Part shown: positions 54,673-63,487 of the stretch, one piece after another | Position numbering within the stretch: position 1 is the stretch's first letter | How the letters are laid out: every line of letters begins with the position of its first letter | From: DATKNA01 sp963755755 | GTDB lineage: Bacteria > Actinomycetota > Actinomycetes > Actinomycetales > Kineosporiaceae | DNA length: 64,000 nt | Reading direction: 5' to 3' | Assembly: GCA_963755755.1 (NCBI GenBank) | Contig: CAVWLJ010000003.1 | Coordinates: 62,001 to 126,000 of the forward strand | The notes under the pieces: generated by a model | Told to the model about the DNA's origin: nothing | The model's database searches: none | Seen by the model: only the letters and a program-made list of their open reading frames with translations | Made by a program: the position numbers and the translations under genes

Positions 54673-55767
54673 CTAGGTGCGTTCCGCCGGCGTCGACCCG
54701 CCTGCGGGGACGCGATCGGGGCGCACTCCGTCGAGCTCCGGCGCATGCCGACCCTCCGCCAGTTCGGCGGCGACGAGCCGGCCGACCACGGGCGCGAGCG
54801 TGACGCCTGCGTGCATCACGGCCAGGTAGAGCCCGGGCCGGCCGGGAACCGGCCCCACGAGTGGCAGCCCGTCGACCGGCATCGGCCGCATGCCGACCTC
54901 GACGCCGACCAGCCGCACCTGCTCCGCCCCGCGGAAGGTGGCGCGCAGCCGCGCGAGCGTGCCCTCGGCGCTGCGCCGCAGGTCGTCGCGGCTCGTCTCG
55001 CCGCCGTACTCCCCCGCGAGCAGCAGCTCACCGTCGCGCACCTCGCGCACCTCGAGGTCCGGGCCGGCGACGACGGTGCGGACCAGTCCCGGCGGCGCCG
55101 CGGCACGCACGAGCAGAGCCGGCGACGCGGTGACCGGGACGTCGACCCCGACGGAGGCGCACAGGGCGCGGACGCCCACGCCGGCGGCGAGGACCACACT
55201 GCCGGCGTCCACCGATCCGCGCTCGGTCTCGACCCCGACGACCACGTCGTCCCGCATTCGCAGCCGGGTCACCGCCGCGCCGAGACGCGCGGTCGCGCCG
55301 GATGCGACGGCCGCCCGCACGAGAGCCTCGGTCATCTCGACCGCGTCTACCGCACCGTCCGACCGCCGGAACACGGCACGGGCCGGTGGCACGCGCAGGT
55401 TCGGCTCGAGCCGGCTCACCTCGGCCGCTCCCAGGATCTGCTCGTCGGGCCCGCTCGCGACGGGTCCCCCGTCGTCCGGATGCGGCGACCGCCCCCACAC
55501 CAGGGAGCCGCTCCAGCGGACGCGGACGCCGGGAACCTCCCGCTCCAGACGCCGGTGGTCCTCCAGCACGGACCGGCGCAGCGGCGTGCTGCCGTCGACG
55601 GGGTCCCCGCCGGCGGGACCGCCGATCCACCCGAACGAACGGCCGGTCACACCCTCGCCCGGCAGCGCCGACGCGTCCAGCAGCACGACGGAGGCGCCCG
55701 CGCGGGCGGAGTGGTAGGCCACCGAGGCGCCGACGACGCCCGCGCCGACGACGACGAGATCCGCCAT
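54673..55767 (-). CDS. FAD-dependent oxidoreductase (DAO family)
   Basis: 364-residue D-amino-acid-oxidase/glycine-oxidase-like flavoprotein. FAD-binding VVVGAGVVGASVAYHSARAG at the N-terminus, LLDASALPGEGVTGRSFGW, SVVLAAGVGVRALCASVGVD, VGVEVGMRPMPVDGLPLVGP and LYLAVMHAGVTLAPVVGRLV near the C-terminus. Substrate is likely an amino acid or N-methylated amine. It lies 23 bases after the Val-Glu-Pro repeat protein gene, so they may share a transcript. Confidence 0.88.
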   Translation of the reverse strand: MADLVVVGAGVVGASVAYHSARAGASVVLLDASALPGEGVTGRSFGWIGGPAGGDPVDGSTPLRRSVLEDHRRLEREVPGVRVRWSGSLVWGRSPHPDDGGPVASGPDEQILGAAEVSRLEPNLRVPPARAVFRRSDGAVDAVEMTEALVRAAVASGATARLGAAVTRLRMRDDVVVGVETERGSVDAGSVVLAAGVGVRALCASVGVDVPVTASPALLVRAAAPPGLVRTVVAGPDLEVREVRDGELLLAGEYGGETSRDDLRRSAEGTLARLRATFRGAEQVRLVGVEVGMRPMPVDGLPLVGPVPGRPGLYLAVMHAGVTLAPVVGRLVAAELAEGRHAPELDGVRPDRVPAGGSTPAERT

Positions 55768-55790
55768 GCGCCGTCCCGGCCGCGCAGTCG

Positions 55791-56690
55791 TCAGCGGGAC
55801 TGTCCGGGCGCCGAGGACTCCTGCTCCTCGACGAGGTCGAGACGCACCGCCGCCGGCCGCTCCTCCGGCTGCTCGACGGGGGCGGGGGCCGGTGCTTCCG
55901 GCGGTGCCGGCGCCTCGGCCGGCACGGGTTCGGCCGCGACCGCGGGAGCGGGCTCGACCGGCTGCGACTCGACCTGGTCCGGCTCGACCGGCTGCGGCTC
56001 GACCGGCTGCGGCTCGACCTGCTGCGGCTCGACCTGCTGCGGCTCCGCCTGCGCGGGCTCCGCAGGCGCCTGCTCCGCCTGCACGGGCTCCGCCTCGGGG
56101 AGAGCCGGCGGCGTCGACCCACCGGGCAGCGCCGCGGCGTCGCCCCTCTCGTGCTGCGCGGGCTGGTTCAGCCGCTCGAACACGTCGCGGTACCCCAGGA
56201 ACGCCTTCCGGAGCCGCTCCGTCTCCCCGGACCCGGTGCGCAGGTGCCCCGCGTAGGTGTCGTGCGCGTCCCGGTACCGCTCGACGATGTCCTGGTGGTC
56301 GGTCGCCACGAGCGCCACCCGGTCGTCGAAGTTGTCCACCGGGTACCCCCGGCTGCGCAGCACGGTGTTGAGCAGCCCGTCGGCGTCCGCGACCGCCTGA
56401 CCCGGGTCGTCGACGAAGCCGCGCTGCACGTCGTCCCACTGCCGGGCGAACCGCTGGTGCTCCTCGACGGCGACGTCGTGGATCTCGAGGTTGTCGCGGC
56501 GCTCCGCCAGTGCGGTGAGGCGCTGCTCGACGCCCCGCCGGTCCTTGCCGCGGCGCACCGCGAGGTCGTACTCGGGGCCGAACCGCTCGCGCAGCCGCGC
56601 CCGGCGCTGGTTCCGGCGCGCGATCAGCACGACGAGGGCGACGACGAGCAGGATCACGACGATGGCGACGACGATGCCTGCGGTTCTCAC
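55791..56690 (-). CDS. Membrane-anchored protein with Pro/Glu/Val repeats
   Basis: 299 residues: one N-terminal helix (GIVVAIVVILLVVALVVLIA), a helical domain starting RARLRERFGPEYDLAVRR and containing RFARQWDDVQRGFVDDPGQA, GLLNTVLRSRGYP and HQDIVERYRDAHDTYAGHLR, then a low-complexity tail of pentapeptides such as QQVEP, QPVEP and PAEPA (55850-56110). The helical domain matches a conserved actinobacterial family without an assigned function, often single-gene. GTG start with AGGAGG upstream. Confidence 0.72.
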   Translation of the reverse strand: MRTAGIVVAIVVILLVVALVVLIARRNQRRARLRERFGPEYDLAVRRGKDRRGVEQRLTALAERRDNLEIHDVAVEEHQRFARQWDDVQRGFVDDPGQAVADADGLLNTVLRSRGYPVDNFDDRVALVATDHQDIVERYRDAHDTYAGHLRTGSGETERLRKAFLGYRDVFERLNQPAQHERGDAAALPGGSTPPALPEAEPVQAEQAPAEPAQAEPQQVEPQQVEPQPVEPQPVEPDQVESQPVEPAPAVAAEPVPAEAPAPPEAPAPAPVEQPEERPAAVRLDLVEEQESSAPGQSR

Positions 56691-56762
56691 GGCGACCTCC
56701 TGACGACGTGCGCGGACCTCGATCGTCCCGCCCCCGGAGCCCGGCGCACGCCGAGATCGGCT

Positions 56763-57641
56763 CTAGCTGCCGCGGACCTCGTCGAGGACTGCCGCGACCG
56801 CCTCGACCATGGCCTCCGGGGCGTCGTAGACCGGGCCGCCCGGTATCGGCCAGTGCGTCACCACGTCGGTGAACCCGAGCTCGCGGGCCCGGCCGACGTA
56901 GTCGGTGAAGACGCCGACCGACTCCAGCGCGAAGCGCGGAGCGGAGTCGATCGAGAGCATCCGGTCGACCTCGCGCCCGGCCTGCGCGGCCGTCTCGCCG
57001 AACCGCTCGGTGAGGTCGCGGACGCCGGACCACCACGCCGTCTCGCCGTCCTCCCGCCGGCCGGGGCCCGTGGTGACCCAGCCCTGGCCGGACCGTGCGG
57101 CGAGCCGCATCAGGCGCGGCCCGTTGGCCGCCACGACGAACGGCAGCCGGGGCCGCTGCACGCAGGGGATGGTGGTCCGGGCGTCGACCGCCGTGTAGAA
57201 GCGGCCCTCGACCGACACGTGGTCGCCGACGAGCACGCGGTCGAGCACGTCGACGAACTCCTCCAGCCGGGCCGCGCGGTCCGCGGGCGGGAGCACCTCG
57301 GCGCCGAGGACGCGGGCGTCGTGACCGGTGCCGCCCGCGCCGATCCCGAGCAGGGCGCGCCCGCCGCTCACGTCGTCGAGCGCCGCCAGTTCACGCGCGA
57401 ACGGAACGGGGTGCCGGAAGTTCGGCGACGCGACCCAGGTGCCGAGCCCGACGCGGGAGGTGACGCCGGCGGCGGCGACGAGGGTGGGCAGCGTCGCGCC
57501 CCACGGCGTCCCGGCCAGCGGATCCCAGGTGAGGTGGTCGTACGTCCAGAGGTGGTCGAAGCCGAGCTCCTCGCCGCGGCGCCACATCGCGGCCTGCTCG
57601 GCCCAGCGTCTCTGCGGAAGGATCACGAGGCCGACGCGCAC
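56763..57641 (-). CDS. LLM class F420-dependent oxidoreductase
   Basis: 292-residue luciferase-like monooxygenase-fold protein likely using coenzyme F420. Motifs: VGLVILPQRRWAEQAAMWRR, ELGFDHLWTYDHLTW, RVGLGTWVASPNFRHPVPFA, ALDDVSGGRALLGIGAGGTG and LPFVVAANGPRLMRLAARSG. GTG start with TAGCCT 6 bases upstream. It diverges from the helicase-associated gene with only 41 bases between start codons. Substrate unknown. Confidence 0.88.
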   Translation of the reverse strand: MRVGLVILPQRRWAEQAAMWRRGEELGFDHLWTYDHLTWDPLAGTPWGATLPTLVAAAGVTSRVGLGTWVASPNFRHPVPFARELAALDDVSGGRALLGIGAGGTGHDARVLGAEVLPPADRAARLEEFVDVLDRVLVGDHVSVEGRFYTAVDARTTIPCVQRPRLPFVVAANGPRLMRLAARSGQGWVTTGPGRREDGETAWWSGVRDLTERFGETAAQAGREVDRMLSIDSAPRFALESVGVFTDYVGRARELGFTDVVTHWPIPGGPVYDAPEAMVEAVAAVLDEVRGS

Positions 57642-57647
57642 GAGCGC

Positions 57648-57653
57648 AGGCTA
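57648..57653 (-). promoter_or_regulatory. -10 hexamer of a leaderless promoter (LLM gene)
   Basis: TAGCCT on the minus strand 6 bases before the GTG at 57641; lies 16 bases from the opposing -10 at 57670. Confidence 0.5.
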
Positions 57654-57669
57654 CGCCGCGCGCACGACC

Positions 57670-57675
57670 TAGAGT
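57670..57675 (+). promoter_or_regulatory. -10 hexamer before the uORF of the helicase-associated gene
   Basis: TAGAGT, 7 bases before the ATG at 57683, the start of a 16-codon ORF. Confidence 0.5.
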
Positions 57676-57682
57676 GAGAAGG

Positions 57683-57733
57683 ATGTCCAGCCGACCCGAC
57701 GCAGGGTGCCGCACTGCGGCGCCGGTGAGCTGA
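57683..57733 (+). CDS. 16-codon upstream ORF, in frame with the next gene
   Basis: ATG at 57683 with both a leaderless -10 and GAGAAGG; encodes MSSRPDAGCRTAAPVS and stops TGA at 57731, three bases before the GTG at 57737 in the same frame. The bases ATGTCCAGCCG at the uORF start recur as GTGTCCAGCCG at the main start. It is either a regulatory uORF, a duplication, or the true N-terminus broken by one wrong base. Confidence 0.4.
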   Translation: MSSRPDAGCRTAAPVS

Positions 57734-57736
57734 GAC

Positions 57737-60190
57737 GTGTCCAGCCGCCGGGGCGCCACGCCGCGCAGTCTCACCGACGAGCTGCGCTCCCGGGCGGACG
57801 ACGCGCTCGCGGCTCTGCTGCGGAACCGGCCCGACCTGGCGGTGCCGCTGCCGTCGGACCTGTCCGCCCTCGGCGTCCGGGCCGCGAGCCGGCTCTCGGT
57901 GCAGCGCGCTCTCGACGGGCTGGACACCCCCGCCCTGCAGGTGCTCGAGGTGCTCGCCGCGCTGCCGGAACCGGCGGCGCCCGGGCAGGTCTCCGCACTG
58001 TGGGGTGCCGCGGCCGGTCCGGTGCTGGACCGGTTGCGCGGCCTCGCCCTCGTCTGGGGTGCGCCCCGGGCCCTGCAGCTCGTGCGCGCCGCGCGCGACG
58101 TCCTCGGCCCCTACCCGGCCGGGCTCGGCCCGCCGCTGGCCGACGCGCTGGGCCGGCGCTCGCCGCAGCGCATCGCGGACCTGCTCGACGACCTCGGGTT
58201 GCCGCCGACAGGCGATCCCGAGACGGCGCTGGCCCGGCTCGCCGAGCACCTCGGCCGCGCCGACGTCGTCCACGGCCTGCTCGAGGAGGCCCCGATCGGT
58301 GTGCGGGCCGTGCTCGACCGGCTCACCTGGGGGCCGCCGGTGGGTCAGGTGTCGGACGCCGACCGGCCCGTCCGCCGCTCCGCGGCCACCGGTCCCGTGG
58401 AGTGGCTGCTCGCGCGCGGCCTGCTGGGCGTGGCGGACGCCGGCCACGTCGTCCTGCCCCGCGAGGTCGCGCTGGTGCTGCGTGGGGGCCACGTGCACCG
58501 GCGTCCGGAGACGCGGCCGGCCGCCCTGGAGACCGAGCCGAAGCCCGCAGCCCGGGTGCAGGGGACGGCTGCGGGTGCAGCGGCCGAGGCCGTCCGGCTC
58601 GTCGGTGCCCTCGGCGAGGCCTGGGGCACGAACCCGCCGCCGGTGCTGCGGGCCGGGGGGCTCGGCGTCCGGGAGCTGCGCAGGACGGCGACCGCGCTCG
58701 AGGCGGACGAGGGTGTCGCGGCGCGGGTCGTCGAGCTCGCCTTCGCCACCGGACTGGTCGCGGACGACGGTGAGCTCGACCCCCGCTGGGCCCCGACGCC
58801 GGCGTTCGACGCGTGGAGCGAGCTCGGCACCGGCGACCGCTGGACGGCACTCGCGATGGCCTGGCTGGGCACGACGCGCTCCCCCGGGCTGGTCGGCACC
58901 CGCGACGAGCGGGACAGCCCGCGCGCCGCGCTCGGCGGCGACCTCGACCGGGCCGCCGCTCCGGAGGTCCGCCGCTGGGTGCTCGACCGCCTGGCCGAGG
59001 CGGGCACGGACGCGGACCCGTGCGCACCCGACCCGGGATCGCTGCTCGCCCTGCTCGACTGGACCGCGCCCCGGCGCGCCGGCCGGATGCGGTCGCTGCT
59101 CGTCGGCTGGGCGCTCGACGAGGCGGCCTGGCTCGGCGTCACCGGCGCCGGGGCCCTCGCCCCGCACGGGCGACTGCTGCTCACCGCTCCGGGAGCCGCC
59201 GCAGCGAGCCTCGACGCCGCGCTGCCGCCCGCGGTCGACCACGTGCTGCTGCAGGCGGACCTCACCGCGATCGCCCCCGGGCCGCTGGCACCGGATCTCG
59301 ACCGGGAGCTGACCCTCGCCGCGGACGTCGAGAGCCGCGGCGGGGCCACCGTGTTCCGGTTCACGCCCGAATCCGTCCGGCGTGCCCTGGACGCCGGGCG
59401 CAGCGGCGACGACCTGCTCGCCTGGCTGACGCGGTCGTCGAGCACACCCGTGCCGCAGCCGCTGGCCTACCTGGTGCAGGACACGGCCCGCCGGTACGGG
59501 CGGATCCGGATCGGCACCGCGCAGTGCTACGTGCGCGGTGACGACGAGAGCGCCCTGGCGGAACTGCTCGCCGACCGGCGCACCGCCGGGCTGCGGCTCC
59601 GCCGGCTCGCGCCGACCGTGCTGGCCGCGCAGGCGCCGCCGGAGACGGTGCTCTCGGTGCTGCGCGGCATGGGGCTGGCGCCGGCCGCCGAGTCCGCCGA
59701 GGGGGACGTCGTCGTCCGTGGCCCCCAGTCGCACCGCACGCCGCCGCGCGCACGGCCCCGGCCCGTGACCCCGCTGCCGCCGGCGCCCGGCGAGGCCGCG
59801 CTGCTCTCGGCCGTCCAGGCGCTGCGGTCGGCCGACGAGGCGGCGGCGTCGCGCGCGGCCGGCCGGGTGGACGTCGTGGACGTCGGCCCGCCGCCGGTTC
59901 TCGCCGCGACGGATCCGGCGTCCGCCCTCGCGCTGCTCCGGGACGCCGCCGCCGCCCGGCGTCCGGTGTGGATCGGGTACGCGGACGCCGGGGGGCACGT
60001 GGCCCGGCGTCTCGTCGAGCCGCTCTCGGTGGACGCCGGCCGGATCACGGCGTTCGACCGCGGCTCGGAGGAGGTCCGGACGTTCTCCGTGCACCGCGTC
60101 ACCGGCGTCGCCGCCGCCTCCTCCCCCCACCCTCCCTTCCCCCCTCGCGCTGATCATGCAATCCGCGTTGATCAGTGTCCGGTTCGGTGA
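57737..60190 (+). CDS. Helicase-associated/WYL-domain protein (XPB partner)
   Basis: 817 residues. The N-terminal and central parts match the actinobacterial 'helicase C-terminal/XPB-associated' proteins encoded directly before XPB helicases (RSLTDELRSRADDALAALLR, VPLPSDLSALGVRAASRLSV, VDHVLLQADLTAIAPGPLAP with DVESRGGATVFRFTPESVRR). The C-terminus is a WYL-like domain (VWIGYADAGGHVARRLVEPL, AFDRGSEEVRTFSVHRVTGV). The last 20 or so residues are encoded by a CT-rich tract and the palindromic element and are not conserved-looking. Probably acts with XPB in DNA repair; direct evidence is lacking. Confidence 0.85.
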   Translation: MSSRRGATPRSLTDELRSRADDALAALLRNRPDLAVPLPSDLSALGVRAASRLSVQRALDGLDTPALQVLEVLAALPEPAAPGQVSALWGAAAGPVLDRLRGLALVWGAPRALQLVRAARDVLGPYPAGLGPPLADALGRRSPQRIADLLDDLGLPPTGDPETALARLAEHLGRADVVHGLLEEAPIGVRAVLDRLTWGPPVGQVSDADRPVRRSAATGPVEWLLARGLLGVADAGHVVLPREVALVLRGGHVHRRPETRPAALETEPKPAARVQGTAAGAAAEAVRLVGALGEAWGTNPPPVLRAGGLGVRELRRTATALEADEGVAARVVELAFATGLVADDGELDPRWAPTPAFDAWSELGTGDRWTALAMAWLGTTRSPGLVGTRDERDSPRAALGGDLDRAAAPEVRRWVLDRLAEAGTDADPCAPDPGSLLALLDWTAPRRAGRMRSLLVGWALDEAAWLGVTGAGALAPHGRLLLTAPGAAAASLDAALPPAVDHVLLQADLTAIAPGPLAPDLDRELTLAADVESRGGATVFRFTPESVRRALDAGRSGDDLLAWLTRSSSTPVPQPLAYLVQDTARRYGRIRIGTAQCYVRGDDESALAELLADRRTAGLRLRRLAPTVLAAQAPPETVLSVLRGMGLAPAAESAEGDVVVRGPQSHRTPPRARPRPVTPLPPAPGEAALLSAVQALRSADEAAASRAAGRVDVVDVGPPPVLAATDPASALALLRDAAAARRPVWIGYADAGGHVARRLVEPLSVDAGRITAFDRGSEEVRTFSVHRVTGVAAASSPHPPFPPRADHAIRVDQCPVR

Positions 60191-60218
60191 CAGATCGACG
60201 CGGATTGCATGATCAGCG
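60148..60218. repeat. Palindromic element, copy 2 (26-bp arms)
   Basis: Arms 60148-60173 and 60193-60218 pair over 26 bp with a single G-T mismatch (wobble in RNA); the loop is 19 bases. It shares the TGATCATGCAATCCGCG arm with the element at 23972-24045. It provides the stop codon region of the upstream gene and lies 60 bases before the XPB start, preceded by a C/T-rich run at 60118-60147. Confidence 0.88.
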
Positions 60219-60278
60219 GAAGAGGCGGCGTGCGAGGGTGGTTGTGCTCGGAGCATCCCGACGGAAGGTTGTGCCTGC

Positions 60279-61922
60279 GTGACCGACGGACCCCTGATCG
60301 TCCAGAGCGACAAGACGCTGCTCCTGGAGGTCGACCACCCCCTCGCCGACGCCTGCCGGCAGGCCATCGCGCCGTTCGCCGAGCTCGAACGCGCCCCCGA
60401 GCACGTGCACACCTACCGGCTGACCCCGCTCGGCCTGTGGAACGCGCGGGCCGCGGGGCACGACGCCGAGCAGGTCGTCGACGTCCTGCTCGAGTACTCG
60501 CGCTACCCGGTGCCGCACGCGCTGCTCGTCGACGTCGCCGAGACCATGGCCCGCTACGGCCGGCTGCAGCTGGTCAAGCACCCCACGCACGGGCTCGTGC
60601 TGCACGGGCTCGACGTACCGGTGCTCGAGGAGGTGCTGCGCAGCGCCAAGGTCAAGCCGCTGATCGGCACGCGGATCGACACCGAGCACGTTCTCGTCCA
60701 CCCGAGCGAGCGGGGGCACCTCAAGCAGGTGCTGCTCAAGCTGGGCTGGCCCGCGGAGGACCTCGCCGGCTACGTCGACGGCGAGGCGCACCCGATCGCC
60801 CTGCACGAGGACGGCTGGACGCTGCGGCCCTACCAGAAGGAGGCCGTCACCGGCTTCTGGCACGGAGGCTCCGGCGTCGTCGTCCTGCCCTGCGGTGCCG
60901 GGAAGACGATCGTCGGCGCCGCGGCGATGGCGCGTGCCAGCGCGACCACCCTGATCCTGGTCACGAACACCGTCAGCGCGCGGCAGTGGCGCGACGAGCT
61001 GCTCAAGCGCACGTCGCTGACCGAGGACGAGATCGGCGAGTACTCCGGCTCCCGCAAGGAGATCCGGCCCGTCACGATCGCCACGTACCAGGTCATGACG
61101 ACGAAGCGGAAGGGCGTCTACGCCCACCTCGAGGTCTTCGACGCGCGCGACTGGGGGCTCGTGATCTACGACGAGGTGCACCTGCTGCCGGCGCCGATCT
61201 TCCGGATGACCGCCGACCTGCAGGCGCGGCGGCGTCTCGGCCTGACCGCGACGCTCGTCCGCGAGGACGGCCGCGAAGGTGACGTCTTCTCGCTCATCGG
61301 GCCCAAGCGGTACGACGCCCCGTGGAAGGACATCGAGTCTCAGGGCTACATCGCGCCCGCCGACTGCGTCGAGGTCCGCGTGACGCTGCCCGAGCGGGAC
61401 CGCCTGCTCTACGCCACGGCCGAGCCCGAGGAGCGCTACCGGCTCTGCTCGACCGCCGCGGAGAAGACCAAGGTCGTCGAACGACTCGTCGCGCAGCACA
61501 AGGGCGAACCGACGCTGGTCATCGGGCAGTACATCGACCAGCTCGACGACCTCGGCGAACGGCTCGACGCCCCGGTGCTCAAGGGCGAGACGACGGTCAA
61601 GGAGCGGCAGCGGCTCTTCGAGGCGTTCCGGCACGGCGAGATCACCACGCTCGTCGTGAGCAAGGTCGCGAACTTCTCCATCGACCTGCCCGAGGCGAGC
61701 GTGGCCATCCAGGTGTCGGGGTCCTTCGGGTCCCGGCAGGAGGAGGCGCAGCGACTCGGCCGCGTGCTGCGGCCGAAGGCCGACGGCCGGGCGGCCCGGT
61801 TCTACGCGATCGTCGCGCGCGACACCCTGGACCAGGAGTTCGCCGCGCACCGCCAGCGCTTCCTCGCCGAGCAGGGCTACGCCTACCGGATCGTCGACGC
61901 CGACGACGTCCACCAGCCCTGA
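60279..61922 (+). CDS. DNA repair helicase XPB
   Basis: 547-residue superfamily 2 helicase of the XPB/ERCC3 type. An N-terminal XPB-like domain (LIVQSDKTLLLEVDHPLADA; GLWNARAAGHDAEQVVDVLL) precedes WTLRPYQKEAVTGFW, motif I LPCGAGKTIVGAAAM, motif II LVIYDEVHLLPAP, LTATLVREDGREGDVFSLIG, TLVIGQYIDQL, VSKVANFSIDLPEASVAIQV and motif VI RQEEAQRLGRVLRPK. Unwinds DNA 3' to 5' in other organisms. GTG start at 60279. Follows its usual partner gene. Confidence 0.93.
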   Translation: MTDGPLIVQSDKTLLLEVDHPLADACRQAIAPFAELERAPEHVHTYRLTPLGLWNARAAGHDAEQVVDVLLEYSRYPVPHALLVDVAETMARYGRLQLVKHPTHGLVLHGLDVPVLEEVLRSAKVKPLIGTRIDTEHVLVHPSERGHLKQVLLKLGWPAEDLAGYVDGEAHPIALHEDGWTLRPYQKEAVTGFWHGGSGVVVLPCGAGKTIVGAAAMARASATTLILVTNTVSARQWRDELLKRTSLTEDEIGEYSGSRKEIRPVTIATYQVMTTKRKGVYAHLEVFDARDWGLVIYDEVHLLPAPIFRMTADLQARRRLGLTATLVREDGREGDVFSLIGPKRYDAPWKDIESQGYIAPADCVEVRVTLPERDRLLYATAEPEERYRLCSTAAEKTKVVERLVAQHKGEPTLVIGQYIDQLDDLGERLDAPVLKGETTVKERQRLFEAFRHGEITTLVVSKVANFSIDLPEASVAIQVSGSFGSRQEEAQRLGRVLRPKADGRAARFYAIVARDTLDQEFAAHRQRFLAEQGYAYRIVDADDVHQP

Positions 61923-62014
61923 GCCGCGCCTCTCCCCTTGATCCGCGCGGAGTCTTAGCGGGAGCCTGGGTCGTCCACAGGGTTCTCTCAGGCTCGGCGG
62001 CTTCTCTTGAGGAC

Positions 62015-63457
62015 GTGAGCAGCGCGACCGCTTCCCGACAGGAGTCCCCGGCGTCCCCCTTTCCGGACGCCGGGCGGGTGATCGCGAGGCGACGCCCGCG
62101 GCCCGTCCCGCGCTGGTACCGGGACGCCGCCGTCGTCGTCACCTGGCTGAGCATGCTCGTCGTGGTCGCCCTCTGGGTGTCCGGCGGCGGCATCCGGGCC
62201 CTGGCGAACCCGCTGAGCGGCGACGGGCTCACCACGCTCGGCCGGATCACCGGCCTCGTCTCGGCCGACCTGCTCCTCATCCAGGTCCTGCTCATGGCCC
62301 GGATCCCGTTCGTCGAACGGGCCTACGGCCAGGACGAGCTGGCCCGCCGGCACCGGCTGGTCGGCTTCTGGTCCTTCAACCTGATGCTCGCCCACGTCGT
62401 GCTCATCACCGTGGGGTACGCCGCGACGTACGCGAACAACGTCGTCTCCGAGTTCGTCCACATCGTGCTCGACTACCCGGCGATGCTCCTCGCCCTGGCC
62501 GGGACGCTGGCGCTGATCCTCGTCGTCGCCACCTCGATCCGCGCCGCGCGACGCAAGCTGCGCTACGAGGACTGGCACCTCATCCACCTCTACGCCTACC
62601 TGGGGGTGGGGCTCGCCCTGCCGCACCAGTTGTGGACGGGCGCGGACTTCCTCTCCAGCCCCGCCGCCACGGTCTACTGGTGGACGTTGTGGGCGGCGGC
62701 GGCCGCCGCGATCCTCACCTGGCGGGTCGGCGTCCCGCTCTACCGCTCCGCCCGGTACGGCCTCGTCGTCGAGCGCGTCGTGACCGAGGGCCCGGGCGTG
62801 GTCTCCGTCGTGATGCGCGGCCGCGACCTGCAGAGACTCCGGGTGAGCGCCGGGCAGTTCTTCACCTGGCGGTTCCTCGACGGGCGCGGCTGGACGCGCG
62901 GCAACCCCTACTCGCTCTCCGCGGCGCCGACCCCGACGCAGCTGCGGATCACGGCGAAGGACCTCGGCGACGGCAGCCGTCGGCTGGAGCGGCTGAAGCC
63001 CGGCACCCGGGTGCTGGTCGAAGGCCCGTTCGGCCGGATGCACCCCGGCGTCCGGACCCGCCGCAAGGTCACGCTGCTCGCCGGCGGGATCGGCGTCACG
63101 CCCCTGCGGGCGATGCTGGAGGAGCTCGAGCAGGGACCGGGCGACGTGACCCTGGTCTACCGCGCGCACAGCAAGCACGACGTCGTCCTCCGACGCGAGA
63201 TCGACGACCTCGTCGCGGCCACCGGCGCGCGCGTCTATTACGCCCTCGGCCCCCGCATCCCGAACCGCCGCAGCTGGCTCCCGCAGGCCGCCGCGCACCT
63301 GGACGACGTCAGCGCGCTGCGGCACCTCGTGCCGGACGTCGCCGACCACGACGTCTTCATCTGCGGCGCCGTGCCCTGGATGGAGGCCGCCCGCGACGCC
63401 TGCCTCGCCGCCGGCGTCCCGCCCGAGCGGATCCACCTCGAGCGCTTCTCCTGGTGA
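62015..63457 (+). CDS. Ferric-reductase-like flavocytochrome
   Basis: 480-residue membrane electron-transfer protein. About six helices with haem-ligand His in GFWSFNLMLAHVVLITVGY and WHLIHLYAYLGVGLALPHQL, then an FAD-binding domain (QFFTWRFLDGRGWTRGNPYS, LSAAP) and an NAD(P)-binding domain (VTLLAGGIGVTPLRAMLEEL, HDVFICGAVPWMEAARDACL, ending RIHLERFSW). It would carry electrons from NAD(P)H across the membrane. GTG start at 62015 with GAGGAC upstream. The next gene, 30 bases on, encodes an exported FMN-binding protein, the likely acceptor. Confidence 0.88.
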   Translation: MSSATASRQESPASPFPDAGRVIARRRPRPVPRWYRDAAVVVTWLSMLVVVALWVSGGGIRALANPLSGDGLTTLGRITGLVSADLLLIQVLLMARIPFVERAYGQDELARRHRLVGFWSFNLMLAHVVLITVGYAATYANNVVSEFVHIVLDYPAMLLALAGTLALILVVATSIRAARRKLRYEDWHLIHLYAYLGVGLALPHQLWTGADFLSSPAATVYWWTLWAAAAAAILTWRVGVPLYRSARYGLVVERVVTEGPGVVSVVMRGRDLQRLRVSAGQFFTWRFLDGRGWTRGNPYSLSAAPTPTQLRITAKDLGDGSRRLERLKPGTRVLVEGPFGRMHPGVRTRRKVTLLAGGIGVTPLRAMLEELEQGPGDVTLVYRAHSKHDVVLRREIDDLVAATGARVYYALGPRIPNRRSWLPQAAAHLDDVSALRHLVPDVADHDVFICGAVPWMEAARDACLAAGVPPERIHLERFSW

Positions 63458-63487
63458 CCCGCCTCCCCGCGACCCGGAAGGACTGAC

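Noticed and set aside
55930..56060. Minisatellite or CRISPR-like repeat
   Set aside because: The repeats are in-frame pentapeptide codons within a protein tail, without unique spacers.
57623..60412. A 929-codon minus-strand reading frame
   Set aside because: Antisense to the helicase-associated protein and XPB start, low complexity (Arg/Gly/Pro), no motif or start context.
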